64,000 bases of DNA from positions 50,192,779-50,256,778 of the forward strand of contig NC_090319.1 in the NCBI RefSeq assembly GCF_040869045.1, in the 5' to 3' direction. Under the pieces are notes generated by a model. That model did not search any database, was not told the DNA's origin, and saw nothing but the letters and a program-made list of their open reading frames with translations. Below, piece by piece: positions 32,445 to 43,644 of the stretch (position 1 is the stretch's first letter; each line of letters starts with the position of its first letter). Source of the stretch: Eurosta solidaginis (lineage: Eukaryota; Arthropoda; Insecta; Diptera; Tephritidae). Position numbers and translations under genes: made by a program.

Positions 32445-33245
32445 CTAGCAGACCAGGCAGACGTTGTTCTGCCCTAAATTTGGCCTATCTGCATACATCT
32501 TAATAAGCTCTTTCCGTCTAACTATGCATCCCCCCTCTTATATTTTTCTTAATCTTTTATTCACTCCTCCCTCCGTCTTTTTCGAATCATCTATCTCTAT
32601 TTCGTCTCGCTCTATCACTTTCTCAGTATTCTTCTCCTACCCTCTGTGCTCTTCTATCAAGCTCTGCTCATTCTCCTTCATCTCTTATTGCCAGTCCCAG
32701 AGAGTGGTCCTAATCCCAGTCCCAGTCCGTCTCTGGTCTAGCTCCCGGAAAAAAGGATCGTAAATACTAATACAGGCAAATTAATACAACAAATTTCAGG
32801 CAAATTGAATAGGACGTACATAGGTACATATATAGGTATGTGGGTATTATTAATTCATGTCTTTATTTCGGCTTCGCATGCTTATTTATCAGTTTTGCCA
32901 GGTTGATGCTACTAAATCGAATATTACAATGGAAATTACTTTACAGCTCTCAGCAATAGCTTTCATTTGATATCCATAATACCACACATTGTACAGGTAT
33001 CCGGGTCGACGTTTTGGCCTATATCTCAAGACCCTTTTCACTCACCGATATAAAACTTACTCTGTACTAAAGCACACATCAACAGCTTTCATTTGCTATC
33101 CATATTACACACACCTTCTAGGGGTTTCCGGGTCCACGTTTTGACCTATATCTCGAGACCCTAGTCACACAGCGATATAAAAATTGCTCTGTACTAAAGC
33201 ACTCATCAACAGCTTTCATTTGATATCCATATTATATAAACACAT
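32445..33245 (-). mobile_element. Non-autonomous Helitron with internal ~100-bp repeats
   Basis: On the minus strand the 3' end shows a hairpin (GGCAGA, 6-nt loop, TCTGCC), then TGGTCTGCTAG at 32,455-32,445 followed by T, a textbook Helitron terminus. Inside are a pyrimidine-rich (+ strand) tract (32,540-32,750) and about three copies of a ~100-bp unit at 32,945-33,245. The unit contains TTTCATTTGATATCCATA, GGGTCCACGTTTTG and CCTATATCTCGAGACCCT. The 5' end was not located. No Rep-helicase sequence here. Confidence 0.65.
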
Positions 33246-35880
33246 TCTAGTATAAAAAATATGTAAAATCAAAAGAAATTGAAATAGAAATGAAGTGAAA
33301 TTACTTGAAATTAAATTGAAAAATAGCTTTTTCCAAACCACCCGGGAGGTCCCCGTTGGTGCGTTACCGAAATTAATTTTGGGTGCTCGGTTCCTCAGTA
33401 GGCCTATATCACCCATAAACATATATCGCTCATTTACTTCAATAGTCTCATAATTCAAAAAACACGAACTTTTAGTTAAAAACGAAGAAATGTGATAAAG
33501 GAATTTAGCCTATTTCACGCCACCTGTTAGGTATGCAATTGGCGCTTTACCGAGTTTAATTTTGTATAAATACATATGTAGTATGTACATAAGTGTGACA
33601 CAAAACCCAAATTTCGAATAGAATAGAGGATAACTTCATAAAAAATAAAAATATAAAAAAATTATGTAATGAGAAAGAAGGAAGAGTTTACTAAAAAAAT
33701 TTAAATGAAAGAAAAAAATAAAGTATTTAAAGTGCGAAAAAATTAAGTGAAGTGAATAAACAGTTCCATATAAAAACGCAGTAAGTACACTTAGACCTTT
33801 TTCCGGGTTTTAATGTTATCATTGTGGAAATATGAAGATTCTAATATTCGGATATTTAATGTTGGGATTCCCATTGAGATCTTTGTAAGTAATTAATTTG
33901 AATTAAATTTGTAAATACCCCATTTCTGTGAACGATATAATACTAAGATATAACAAAGCAGAATAAATTAGAAAGAAAAGAAAAAAATTGAAATTATTCA
34001 CGCAAACATATTTACTAAAATGAAATTGATTTCATAACTTTAAGCGACGTACACAAATTAGGATTATGTGATCTAAGCATCCTACTAATGGGCATATAAT
34101 CCAACAAAGTTAGCCTAATAATAAATATAGTAGAGTAATATACTGCCTATGCAATATTTTGACCTAAAATCGAAAACGTTTTTGGGTCGTTTTTTTCGTT
34201 TAATATACAACGTGAAATTTTCCGATTCAATCAAGTTGCATTTATACAATAATAAACTAATTTGAAATAAAAGATAATATAATAAAATATAATAAGAAAT
34301 ATCAAAATAAATTAGAATAAAAGACAATATACAAATTTTAATGTAATATCTTTGTAGCATATTTATTTATTTTTTGTTCACTATAAGACGTGCTATATCT
34401 AAAATGAGCATAAAATCTGGAAATGCAAAAAAACATTTGTGTCAAATTTGCAATTAATTGTTATAAATAAATAAATTTAGTGAGTTTGAACATAATTTGA
34501 CTCATTATTTCTGATTTCATTTTTTTAAAGCAACTAAAATGAAAAACAAAGAATCTGTTAAATAAGGACCTATGCTTTTACGTGTAAGTAAAATTTGTCC
34601 AAAAAAATAGGTCGGTTAAGTTATTACTTCTCTTTAAAATTTTTTTATGCGCTAACAATTATTTTAGAACAATTTTTTAAGGATTTTGGTACAGACCAAT
34701 ATAGGCAATTGGCAACAATGGGAAACAATATTTTGTTTGAACTGAAAATGAGTGTAGCATTAGTTCTCTCACTGTTTGGCGTGTACAAATATATACATAT
34801 GTAGAGATGAAACCATAGATGAATGGATTTGCAACTCTTTGTTTTGAGAGAGCGCTGTCAAAATGCACATTTTTTATAACATTTATCAATGATGCCACTC
34901 CAAACAAAAATGAATAGATCTGAATATGGGGATTTTTGACATACATTTCGGCGATTATAGTTTCAATCATTTAATAAAATGATAGTAGTAAAATATTTAT
35001 TTCTTTAAACTTAATTTACAATAATACGACTGGTTACAGTTAAATATAAAAAATCCAAGTAAAATTTACATTTTGATTAATTTAATTAGTCAAATATTGT
35101 AACGCATTTAAATCGCAGTGCAACCCATATATTCTTTTGAAATTTCAGTAAATCGTACCTATCATATAATAGTTAACATCATTTAATGGGTAGGGCTTAT
35201 CCTACATGTCTGACGTTCCAGGTTCTGTGATCAAAATGGACTGGTTGCATAGGGACTTCATATTTACAAAACCTATTTTTAGTGATAACTTTTGAATGGG
35301 AAATAATATTTACCCTCCGCCATCGAACTAATAATACTTACACTAAAACAACTATTTTTATCCTTTTTTCCATAATTTTTGAACGCTATTCTACAGTTGT
35401 AGGTCAAACTAAAGTTTACAGAAATTTTTGGCCCGTTTTTCGTTTTAGCTGGCACATTTTTTGTTCTGGCACCCGCTTCAGCTGGCGCGAGGGATTTATG
35501 TGTGATTGTTGCCAACACAAATTTCAGATAAATCCCTCGTGAGAGCGGAAAAAATGAGAGTGTAAACAAATATTTCGTATCAAGTCATCTTTGGATGAAA
35601 CATTTGAGCAACGCGACAATTGAGCATTTGGAGCTTTGTACTCAGGGGGGTTTGTGAACATAATGCGTCGTACAGATGGCAATTTCGATAGTTGTACAGA
35701 TTTTCGAATTTACACAAAACTTTTTCTATTAATTATAAACAAATAGAGTAATAATTGTTAACAAAAATAGGCATATGCACTGCGGCTGATCAATACGAAT
35801 CGTTTCATATAACTTTTATATAATTTTACGTATGCTAAGTATGCGAAACAGCCTGTCAATTGATTGTATGGAAATTTTGT
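33246..35880. other. Long AT-rich stretch without recognised gene
   Basis: About 2.6 kb with only short ORFs. A weak duplicate (ACCGAAATTAATTTTG near 33,367 and ACCGAGTTTAATTTTG near 33,550) is the only internal repeat I saw. This is the longest part of the window without identifiable mobile-element sequence, so it is a candidate for unique intronic or intergenic DNA. Confidence 0.4.
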
Positions 35881-35884
35881 TAGC

Positions 35885-36470
35885 GAATTAATATATAGAT
35901 GATCAGGATGAAGAGCTGAGTTGATTTAGCGATGTCCGTCTGTCTGTTTGTATGCAAGTTAGTCCCTCAAATTATAAGATATCATGATAAAATTTGGTGA
36001 GCGGTCATATTTGGGTTTCCGATTAGATATTTGTCGGAACTTTATCAGATTGAAGCTTTAAACCTCACCATATATATTCGTGTATTGCACACATTGTTGT
36101 CTGAAAAAATTGATGAGATCGGTCATATATATAGCATATATCCCCCACAACCGATTGTTCAGATAAGAAACTTTTCGTAATTTCTGCCCTATTTTAACAG
36201 CTAGAAGCTTCAAATTTCACCAAATGCTTACGCATATAGCATATACGGTTGTCTGAAAAAATCATAGAGATCGGTGGTATATATATTATATATCCCATAT
36301 AAACTATCATTTCTACCCACTTTTTAACGGCTAAAAGATTAAAATTTTATCAAGTACTTACGTTTACGTTATATATTGTTCATATAGTGATTCATTCTCA
36401 TAGCTATTTCATGCAGACCACAAAAAACGTCACACAAAGTACCTACCTATTTTACTTCCTCTATATTAGG
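35885..36470 (+). repeat. Family-B element, truncated copy with ~3 repeat units
   Basis: It starts at TGAAGAGCTGAGTTGATTTA without the 5' hairpin and continues through the CCGTCTGTCTG segment. It then has three ~150-180-bp units with TTGTCTGAAAAAAT and AGCTAGAAGCTTCAAATTTC, ending at the GCAGACCACAAAAAACGT segment. Confidence 0.65.
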
Positions 36471-36474
36471 TCGG

Positions 36475-37235
36475 TTGAATGTTTGTCCGCTTTTCATACA
36501 AAACTTGTAAATCGATTTTTAAGTAACTTCTCATTGAGCTATAAACGTGAAACTTTACACATAGGTTAGAACACCGTGACAATGCAAAAAAAGGAAAAAA
36601 GTCCGTTAGGTGGCGCACGGATCGAAATAATTAGAAAATAATTTGAATATTTTCAAGCCAGCTTTTAAGTAACTCCTCGATGAGCTAGAGACTTGAAATT
36701 TCAAACTTAATTCAGAGGTCGATGACAGCCGATGACACGATACAAAAAGATTCGCTAGGGGGCGCACGGGATGAGATATTTAGAAAAACCAAACGGAATG
36801 GAGGGAATTTTGGGATTGATTTTTATGTAAGTTCTCATTCAGCTACAACTGTAAAATTTCACAGATAGGATAGGACGCTAAGGGGTCGAGATACTTAGAT
36901 AAGAATTTGTAAATTTGGTGTTTGAGATCGATTTTAAAGTAACTTCTCATTGAGCTACAAACATGAAACTTCAGAAACAGGTTAAGACACCGTGACAAAG
37001 GAATAAAAGGAGAAAAAAATTCCGTTAGGTGGCGTACGGATCGAAAAAATTAGATAATAATTTGGAAATTTGAAAACGGGGTTTTAAGTAAGTGCTCGAT
37101 GAGCTTAATTCAGTGGTCGCTAGGGGGCGCAAGCACTGTGATATTTAGAAAAATCAAACGGAACGAATAAAATTTTGGGATTGTTTTTATGTAAGTTTAC
37201 AAGCGTAAAACTTAACAGATAATTCAAGACACCAA
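36475..37235. repeat. Nested tandem repeat, ~420-bp period with ~150-bp subunits
   Basis: TTCTCATTGAGCTA with neighbouring AAGTAACT occurs at about 36,518 and 36,936, with related subunits (AAGTAACTCCTCGATGAGCT near 36,667 and AAGTAAGTGCTCGATGAGCT near 37,085). AGGTGGCG or GGGGGCGCA marks the middle of each unit. Two long units are visible, the second shortened. Confidence 0.55.
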
Positions 37236-37574
37236 GAAAATGTAAGAAATAAGAATAAAATAAAAAAACTTTAAGCACTTCTTTTATATAAATGGACAAA
37301 AATCAGCGAAAAATGTCTCCTTATATAAAGACATACTCTTGCTAAACTTTGGTTTTTAAATTTTGACATAGAAATTGCAAAACTATTTATGAGAAGTAAA
37401 AATATAAAGGTGGAGCGCAATTGATTGACTAATAACATCTCCTTTCCTACCAACTTTCCAATCCAAGTAATGTGCGCTCCACTTTTATATTTTTACTTCT
37501 CATAAATATTTTTGCAATTTCTATGTCAAAATTTAAATATCAAAGTTTAGCCAGATTATGTCTTTATATAAAAT

Positions 37575-40500
37575 AACAAGTAAGAAAGGTTAAGTTCGGG
37601 TGTAACCGAACATTATATACTCAGTTGAGAGCTATGGTGACAACATAAGGGAAAATAACCATGTAGGAAAATGAACCGAGGTAACCCTGGAATGTGTTTG
37701 TATGACATGTGTATCAAATGTAAGGTATTACAGTGTATTTTATGAGGGAGCGGGCCATAGTTCTATAGGTGGACGCCATTTAGGGATATAGCCATAAAGG
37801 TGGATCAGGGTTGACTCTAGAATGCGTTTGTACGATATGGGTATCAAATGAAAGGTGTTAATGAGTATTTTAAAAGGGAGTAATCCTTAATTCCATAGGT
37901 GGACGCCGTTTCGAGATATCGCCATAAAGGTGGACCAGGGGTGACCATAGAATTTGTTTGTACAATATGGGCATCAAACGAATGGTGTTAATGAGTATTT
38001 TAAAAGGGAGTGGGCCTTAGTTCTATAGGTGGATGCCGTTTCGTAATATCGCCATAAAGGTGGGCCAGGGGTGACTCTAGAATATGTTTGTACGATATGG
38101 GTATCAAATTAAAGGTATTAATGAGGGTTTTAAAAGGGAGTGGTGGTTGTTGTATAGGTGGTCGCCTTTTCCAGATATCGCCATAAAGGTGGACCAGGGG
38201 TGACTGTAGAATGCGTTTGTACGATATGGGTATCAAATTAAAGGTGTTAATGAGTATTTTAAAAGGGAGTAATCCTTAGTTCCATAGGTGGACGCCGTTT
38301 CGAGATATCGCCATAAAGGTGGGCCAGGGGTGACTCTAGAATTCTTTTGTGCAATATGGGTATCAAACGAAAGGAGTTAATGAGTATTTTAAAAGGGAGT
38401 GGGCCTTAGTTCTATAGGTGGACGCCTTTTCGAGGTATCGCAATAAAGGTGGACCAGGGGTGACTCTAGACTTTGTTTGTACGATATGGGTATCAAATGA
38501 AAGGTGTTAATGAGTATTTTAAAAGGGAGTGGGCCTTAGTTCTATAGGTGGACGCCGTTTCAAAATATCGCCATAAAGGTGGACCAGGGGTGACTCTAGA
38601 ATGTGTTTGTACAATATGGATATCAAAAGAAAGGTGTTAATGAGTATTTTAAAACGGAGTAATCCTTAGTTCCATAGGTGGACGCCGTTTCGAGATATCG
38701 CCATAAAGGTGGAGCAGGGGTGACCCTAAAATTTGTTTGTACAATATGGGTGCCAAAAGAAAGGTGTTAATGAGTTTTTTAAAAGGTAGTAATCCTTAGT
38801 TCCATAGGTGGACGCCGTTTCGAGATATCGCCATAAAGGTGGAGCAGGGGTGACCCTAAAATTTGTTTGTACAATATGGGTGCCAAAAGAAAGGTGTTAA
38901 TGAGTTTTTTAAAAGGTAGTAATCCTTAGTTCCATAGGTGGACGCCGTTTCGAGATATCGCTATAAAGGTGGGCCAGGGGTGACTCTAGAATTCTTTTGT
39001 TCAATATGGGTATCAAACGAAAGGAGTTAATGAGTATTTTAAAAGGGAGTGGGCCTTAGTTCTATAGGTGGACGCCTTTTCGAGGTATCGCAATAAAGGT
39101 GGACCAGGGGTGACTCTAGACTTTGTTTGTACGATATGGGTATCAAATGAAAGGTGTTAATGAGTATTTTTAAAAGGGAGTGGGCCTTCGTTCTATAGGT
39201 GTTCACCTTTTCGAGATATCGTCATAAAGGTGGACCAGGGGTGACTTTAGAATATGTTTGTACGATATGGGTATCAAATGAAAGGTGTTAATGAGTATTT
39301 TAAAAGGGCGTGGGGCTTAGTTCTATAGGTGGACGCCTTTTCGAGATATCGCCATAAAGGTGGACTAGGGGTGACTCTAGAATGAGTTTGTACGATATGG
39401 GTATCAAATTAAAGGTATTAATGAGAGTTTTAAAAGGGAGTGGTAGTAGTTGTATATGTGAAGGCGTTTTCCAAATATCGACCGAAATGTGGACCAGGGG
39501 ACCCAGAACATCATCTGTTGGATACCGCTAATTTATTTATATATGTAATACCTGCCAAGATTTTAAGGGTTTTTTATTTCGCCCTGCAGAACTTTTTCAT
39601 TTTCTTCTACTTAATATGGTAGGTGTCATAACCATTTTATAAAGTTTTTTCTAAAGTTATCTTTCGCGTCAATAAAACAATCCAAGTACCTTACCATGCT
39701 CCATCCCTTTTTTCGTATTTGGTATAGAATTATGGTATTTTTTTCATTTTTCGTAATTTTCGATATCGAAAAAGTGGGCGTGGTCATAGTCGGATTTCGT
39801 TAAATTTTCATACCAAGATAAAGTGAGTTCAAGTAAGCACGTGAACTAAGTTCATTAAAGATTTGTCGATTTTTGCTCAAGTTATCGTGTTAACGGCCAT
39901 GCGGAAGGACAGACGGACGACTGTGTATAAAAACTGGGCGTGGCATCAACCGATTTCGCCCGTTTTCACAGAAAACAGTTAACGTCATAAAATCTATGCC
40001 CCTACCAAATTTCAAAAGGATTGGTTAATTTTTGTTCGACTTATGGCGTTAAAAGTATCCTAGACAAATTAAATGAAAAAGGACGGAGCCACGCCCATTT
40101 TAAAATTATCTTTCATTTTTGTATTTTGTGTCACCATATCATTACTGGAGTTGAATGTTGACATAATTTACTTATATACTGTAAAGATATTAAATTTTTT
40201 GTTAAAATTTTACTTTAAAAAATTTTTTTTTTTAAAGTGGGCGTGGTCCTTCTCCGATTTTGGTAATTTTTATTAGGCGCACATATAGTAATAGGAGTAA
40301 CGTTCCTGCCAAATTTCATCATGATATCTTCAACGACTGCCAAATTACAGCTTGCAAAATTTTAAATTACCTTCTTTTAAAAGTGGGCGGTGCCACGCCC
40401 ATTGTCCAAAATGTTTCTAATTTTCTATTCTGCGTCATAAGCTCAACTCATCTACCAAGTATCGTCGCTTTATCTGTCTTCTGTAATGAATTATCGCACT

Positions 40501-40810
40501 TTTTCGGTTTTTCGAAATTTTCGATATCGAAAAGGTGGGCGTGGTTATTGTCCGATATCGTTCATTTTAAATAGCGATCTGAGATGAGTGCTCAGGAACC
40601 TACATACCAAATTTCATCAAGATAACTCAAAATTTACTCAAGTTATCGTGTTAACGGACGGACGGACGGACGGACATGGCTCAATCAAATTTTTTATCGA
40701 TCTTGATTATTTTGATATATGGAAGTCTATATCTATCTCGATTCCTTTATATATGTACAACCAACCGTTATCCAATCAAACTTAATATACTCTGCTCAAC
40801 TGAGTATAAA
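37575..40810 (-). mobile_element. Family-A HINE-like element with 14-monomer array
   Basis: Orientation is set by the hairpin end, which is at the left: AACAAGTAAG, then the GTTCGG/CCGAAC hairpin, then TATACTCAGTTGAGAGCT. The right end carries the 5' hairpin (GAGTATA, TATACTC). The body at 39,500-40,780 corresponds, inverted, to 43,650-44,980. No coding capacity. Inserted at an A/T run inside a fold-back MITE. Confidence 0.7.
37690..39490. repeat. 130-bp minisatellite array, ~14 monomers
   Basis: GTTTGTACGATATGGGTATC or close variants recur at about 37,697, 37,826, 37,955, 38,085, 38,213, 38,343, 38,473, 38,603, 38,733, 38,863, 38,993, 39,123, 39,254 and 39,384, a spacing of 128-131 bp. Each unit contains TAGGTGGACGCC, CGAGATATCGCCATAAAGGT and GACCAGGGGTGACTCTAGA. 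Units 9 and 10 appear identical, and units 6-7 closely match 11-12. Confidence 0.9.
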
Positions 40811-40856
40811 AATTTTCGCTGATTTTTGTCCATTTATATAAAGGAAGTGCTTAAAG

Positions 40857-42257
40857 AAATGGTATATTAATTTCGTCACGAAACCTAAAATTGTAATTCC
40901 TTAAAGGAAAATAGATAGACCCACCATTAAGTATACCGAAATAATCAGGTTGAAGAGCTGAGTTGATTTAGCCATGTCCGTCTGTCCGTCTGTCCGTCTG
41001 TCTGTTTGTATGCAAACTAGTCCCTCAATTTTTGAGATATCTTGATAAAATTTGGTGAGCGGGTGTATGTGGGTGTCCGATTAGACATTTGTCGGAACCG
41101 ACCGGATCGGACCGCTATAGCATATATCCTCCATACAACCGATTTTTCAGAAAAAGAGGATTTTTGTAATATCTTACCCAATTTAACAGATTGAAGCTTC
41201 AAACTTCACCATATACTTTCGTATATTGCACATATTGTTGCCTGAAAAAATTGATGAGATCGGTCGTATATATAGTATATATCACCCACAACCGATTGTT
41301 CAGATAAGGAACTTTTCGTAATTACTGCCCCATTTTAAGAGCTAGAGGCTTCAAATTTCAACGAATGCTTACGTATATAGCATATATTGTTGTCTGAAAA
41401 AATCATAAAGATCGGTGGTATATATAGTATATATGGTGGTATATATAGTATATATATATAGTATATATATATATATATATATTTTCGCAAATTTTGCCCC
41501 ATTTTAACAGCTAGAAGCTTCAAATTTCACCGAATACTTACGCATATAGCATATATTGTTGTCTGAAAAAATCATAGAGATCGGTTGTATATATAGTATA
41601 TATGGTCGTATATATAGTATATATATATAGTATATATATATATATATATTTTCGCAAATTTTAGCCCCATTTTAACAGCTAGAAGCTTCAAATTTCACCG
41701 AATATTTACTTATATAGCATATTTTGTTGTCTGAAAAAATCATAGAGATCGGTTCTATATATAGTATATATCTCATACAACCGATTGTTCAGATAAGAAA
41801 CTTTTCGCAATTTCTATCCCATTTTAACAGCTATAAGCTTCAAATTTCACTGATTGCTTACGTATGTAGCATATATTGTTGTCTGAAAAAATCATAGAGA
41901 TCGGTTCTATATATAGTATATATCTCATACAACCGATTGTTCAGATAAGAAACTTTTCGCAATTTCTACCCCATTTTAACAGCTAGAAGCTTCAAATTTC
42001 ACCAACTGCTTGCGTGTATAGCATATATTGTTGTCTGAAAAAATCATAGAGATCGGTGGTATATATATTATATACTTCATATAAACTCTCATTTTTGCCC
42101 CTTTTTTACGGCTAGAAGCTTCAAAATTCATCAAATTTCATCAAATAGTTACGTTTACGTCATATATTTTTGAAATACGTGATTCGTAGTCATAGTTTTT
42201 ACATGCAGACCACAAAAAACGTGAAGCTTTGCATCCTCACACAGATTACCTACCTAT
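40857..42257 (+). mobile_element. Family-B HINE-like element, copy with AT-expanded repeats
   Basis: It starts just inside the 5' hairpin (AAATGGTATATTAATTTCG), then CCGTCTGTCCGTCTGTCTG, then about six ~165-185-bp units containing GATCGGT, TATATATAGTATATAT, CAACCGATTGTTCAGATAAG and AGCTTCAAATTTCAC. It ends at CACACAGATTACCTACC. The 3' terminus is missing; a second copy begins at once at TATACCTTTCATG. Confidence 0.7.
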
Positions 42258-43644
42258 TTTTATACCTTTCATGAAAATGAAATGGTATATTAATTTCTTC
42301 ACGAAACCGAAAATTGTAAGTCCTTAAAGGAAAATAGATAGACCCACCATTAAATATACCGAAATAATCAGGTTGAAGAGCTGAGTTGTTTTAGCCATGT
42401 CCGTCTGTCTGTTTGTATGCAAACTAGTCCCTCAATTTTTGAGATATCTTGATAAAATTTGGTGAGCAGGTGTATTTGGGTGTCCGATTAGACATTTGTA
42501 GGAACCGACCGGATCGGACCACTATAGCATATATCCTCCATACAACCGATTTTTCAGAAAAAGAGGATTTTTGTAATATCTTACCCAATTTAACAGATTG
42601 AAGCTTCAAACTTCACCATATACTTTCGTATATTGAGAATATTGTTGCCTGAAAAAATTTATGAGATCAGTCGTATATATAGTATATATCCCCCACAACC
42701 GATTGTTCAGATAAGGAACTGTTCGTAATTACTGCCCTATTTTAAGAGCTAGAGGCTTCAAATTTCAGCGAATGCTTACGTATATAGCATATATTGTTGT
42801 CTGAAAAAATCATAAAGATCGGTGGTATATATAGTATATATATGGTGGTATATATAGTATATATATATAGTATATATATATATATTTTCGCAAATTTTAG
42901 CCCCATTTTAACAGCTAGAAGCTTCAAATTTCACCGAATATTTACTTATATAGCATATTTTGTTGTCTGAAAAAATCATAGAGATCGGTTGTATATATAG
43001 TATATATCTCATACAACCGATTGTTCAGATAAGAAACTTTTCGCAATTTCTATCCCATTTTAACAGCTATAAGCTTCAAATTTCACCGATTGCTTACGTA
43101 TATAGCATATATTGTTGTCTGAAAAAATCATAGAGATCGGTTGTATATATAGTATATATCACATACAACCGATTGTTCAGATAAGAAACTTTTCGCAATT
43201 TCTATCCCATTTTAACAGCTATAAGCTTCAAATTTCACTGATTGCTTACGTATATAGCATATATTGTTGTCTGAAAAAATCATAGAGATCGGTTCTATAT
43301 ATAGTATATATCTCATACAACCGATTGTTCAGATAAGAAACTTTTCGCAATTTCTACCCCGTTTTAACAGTTAGAAGCTGCAAATTTCACAAAATGCTTT
43401 CGTATATAGCATATATTGTTGTCTGAAAAAATCATAGAGATCGGTGGTATATATATTATATACTTCATATAAACTCTCATTTTTGCCCCTTTTTTACGGC
43501 TAGAAGCTTCAAAATTCATCAAATTTCATCAAATAGTTACGTTTACGTCATATATTTTTGAAATACGTGATTCGTAGTCATAGTTTTTACATGCAGACCA
43601 CAAAAAACGTGAAGCTTTGCATCCTCACACAAAGTACATACCCG
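42258..43644 (+). mobile_element. Family-B HINE-like element, second copy (5' complete)
   Basis: It begins with the full 5' hairpin TATACCTTTCATG..ATGAAATGGTATA. The sequence closely follows the preceding copy for about 1.4 kb. It is interrupted at a T run (43,644-43,649) by a family-A element; family-B sequence resumes at 47,639 and reaches a family-type 3' end near 48,583. Confidence 0.7.

Larger units (their letters stand above)
37265..40856. mobile_element. Fold-back MITE interrupted by a family-A element
   Basis: The left part (37,265-37,574) is a palindrome with ~120-bp arms around a ~60-bp loop. Its outer end CTTTAAGCACTTC reappears inverted at 40,844-40,856 beyond the family-A insertion, together with TTTTTGTCCATTTATATAAA-type sequence. 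Without the insertion the MITE would be about 360 bp. Confidence 0.65.

Noticed and set aside
37690..39490. Regular repeats as a CRISPR array
   Set aside because: The units are contiguous 130-bp monomers without unique spacers, in a eukaryotic transposon; this is a minisatellite.
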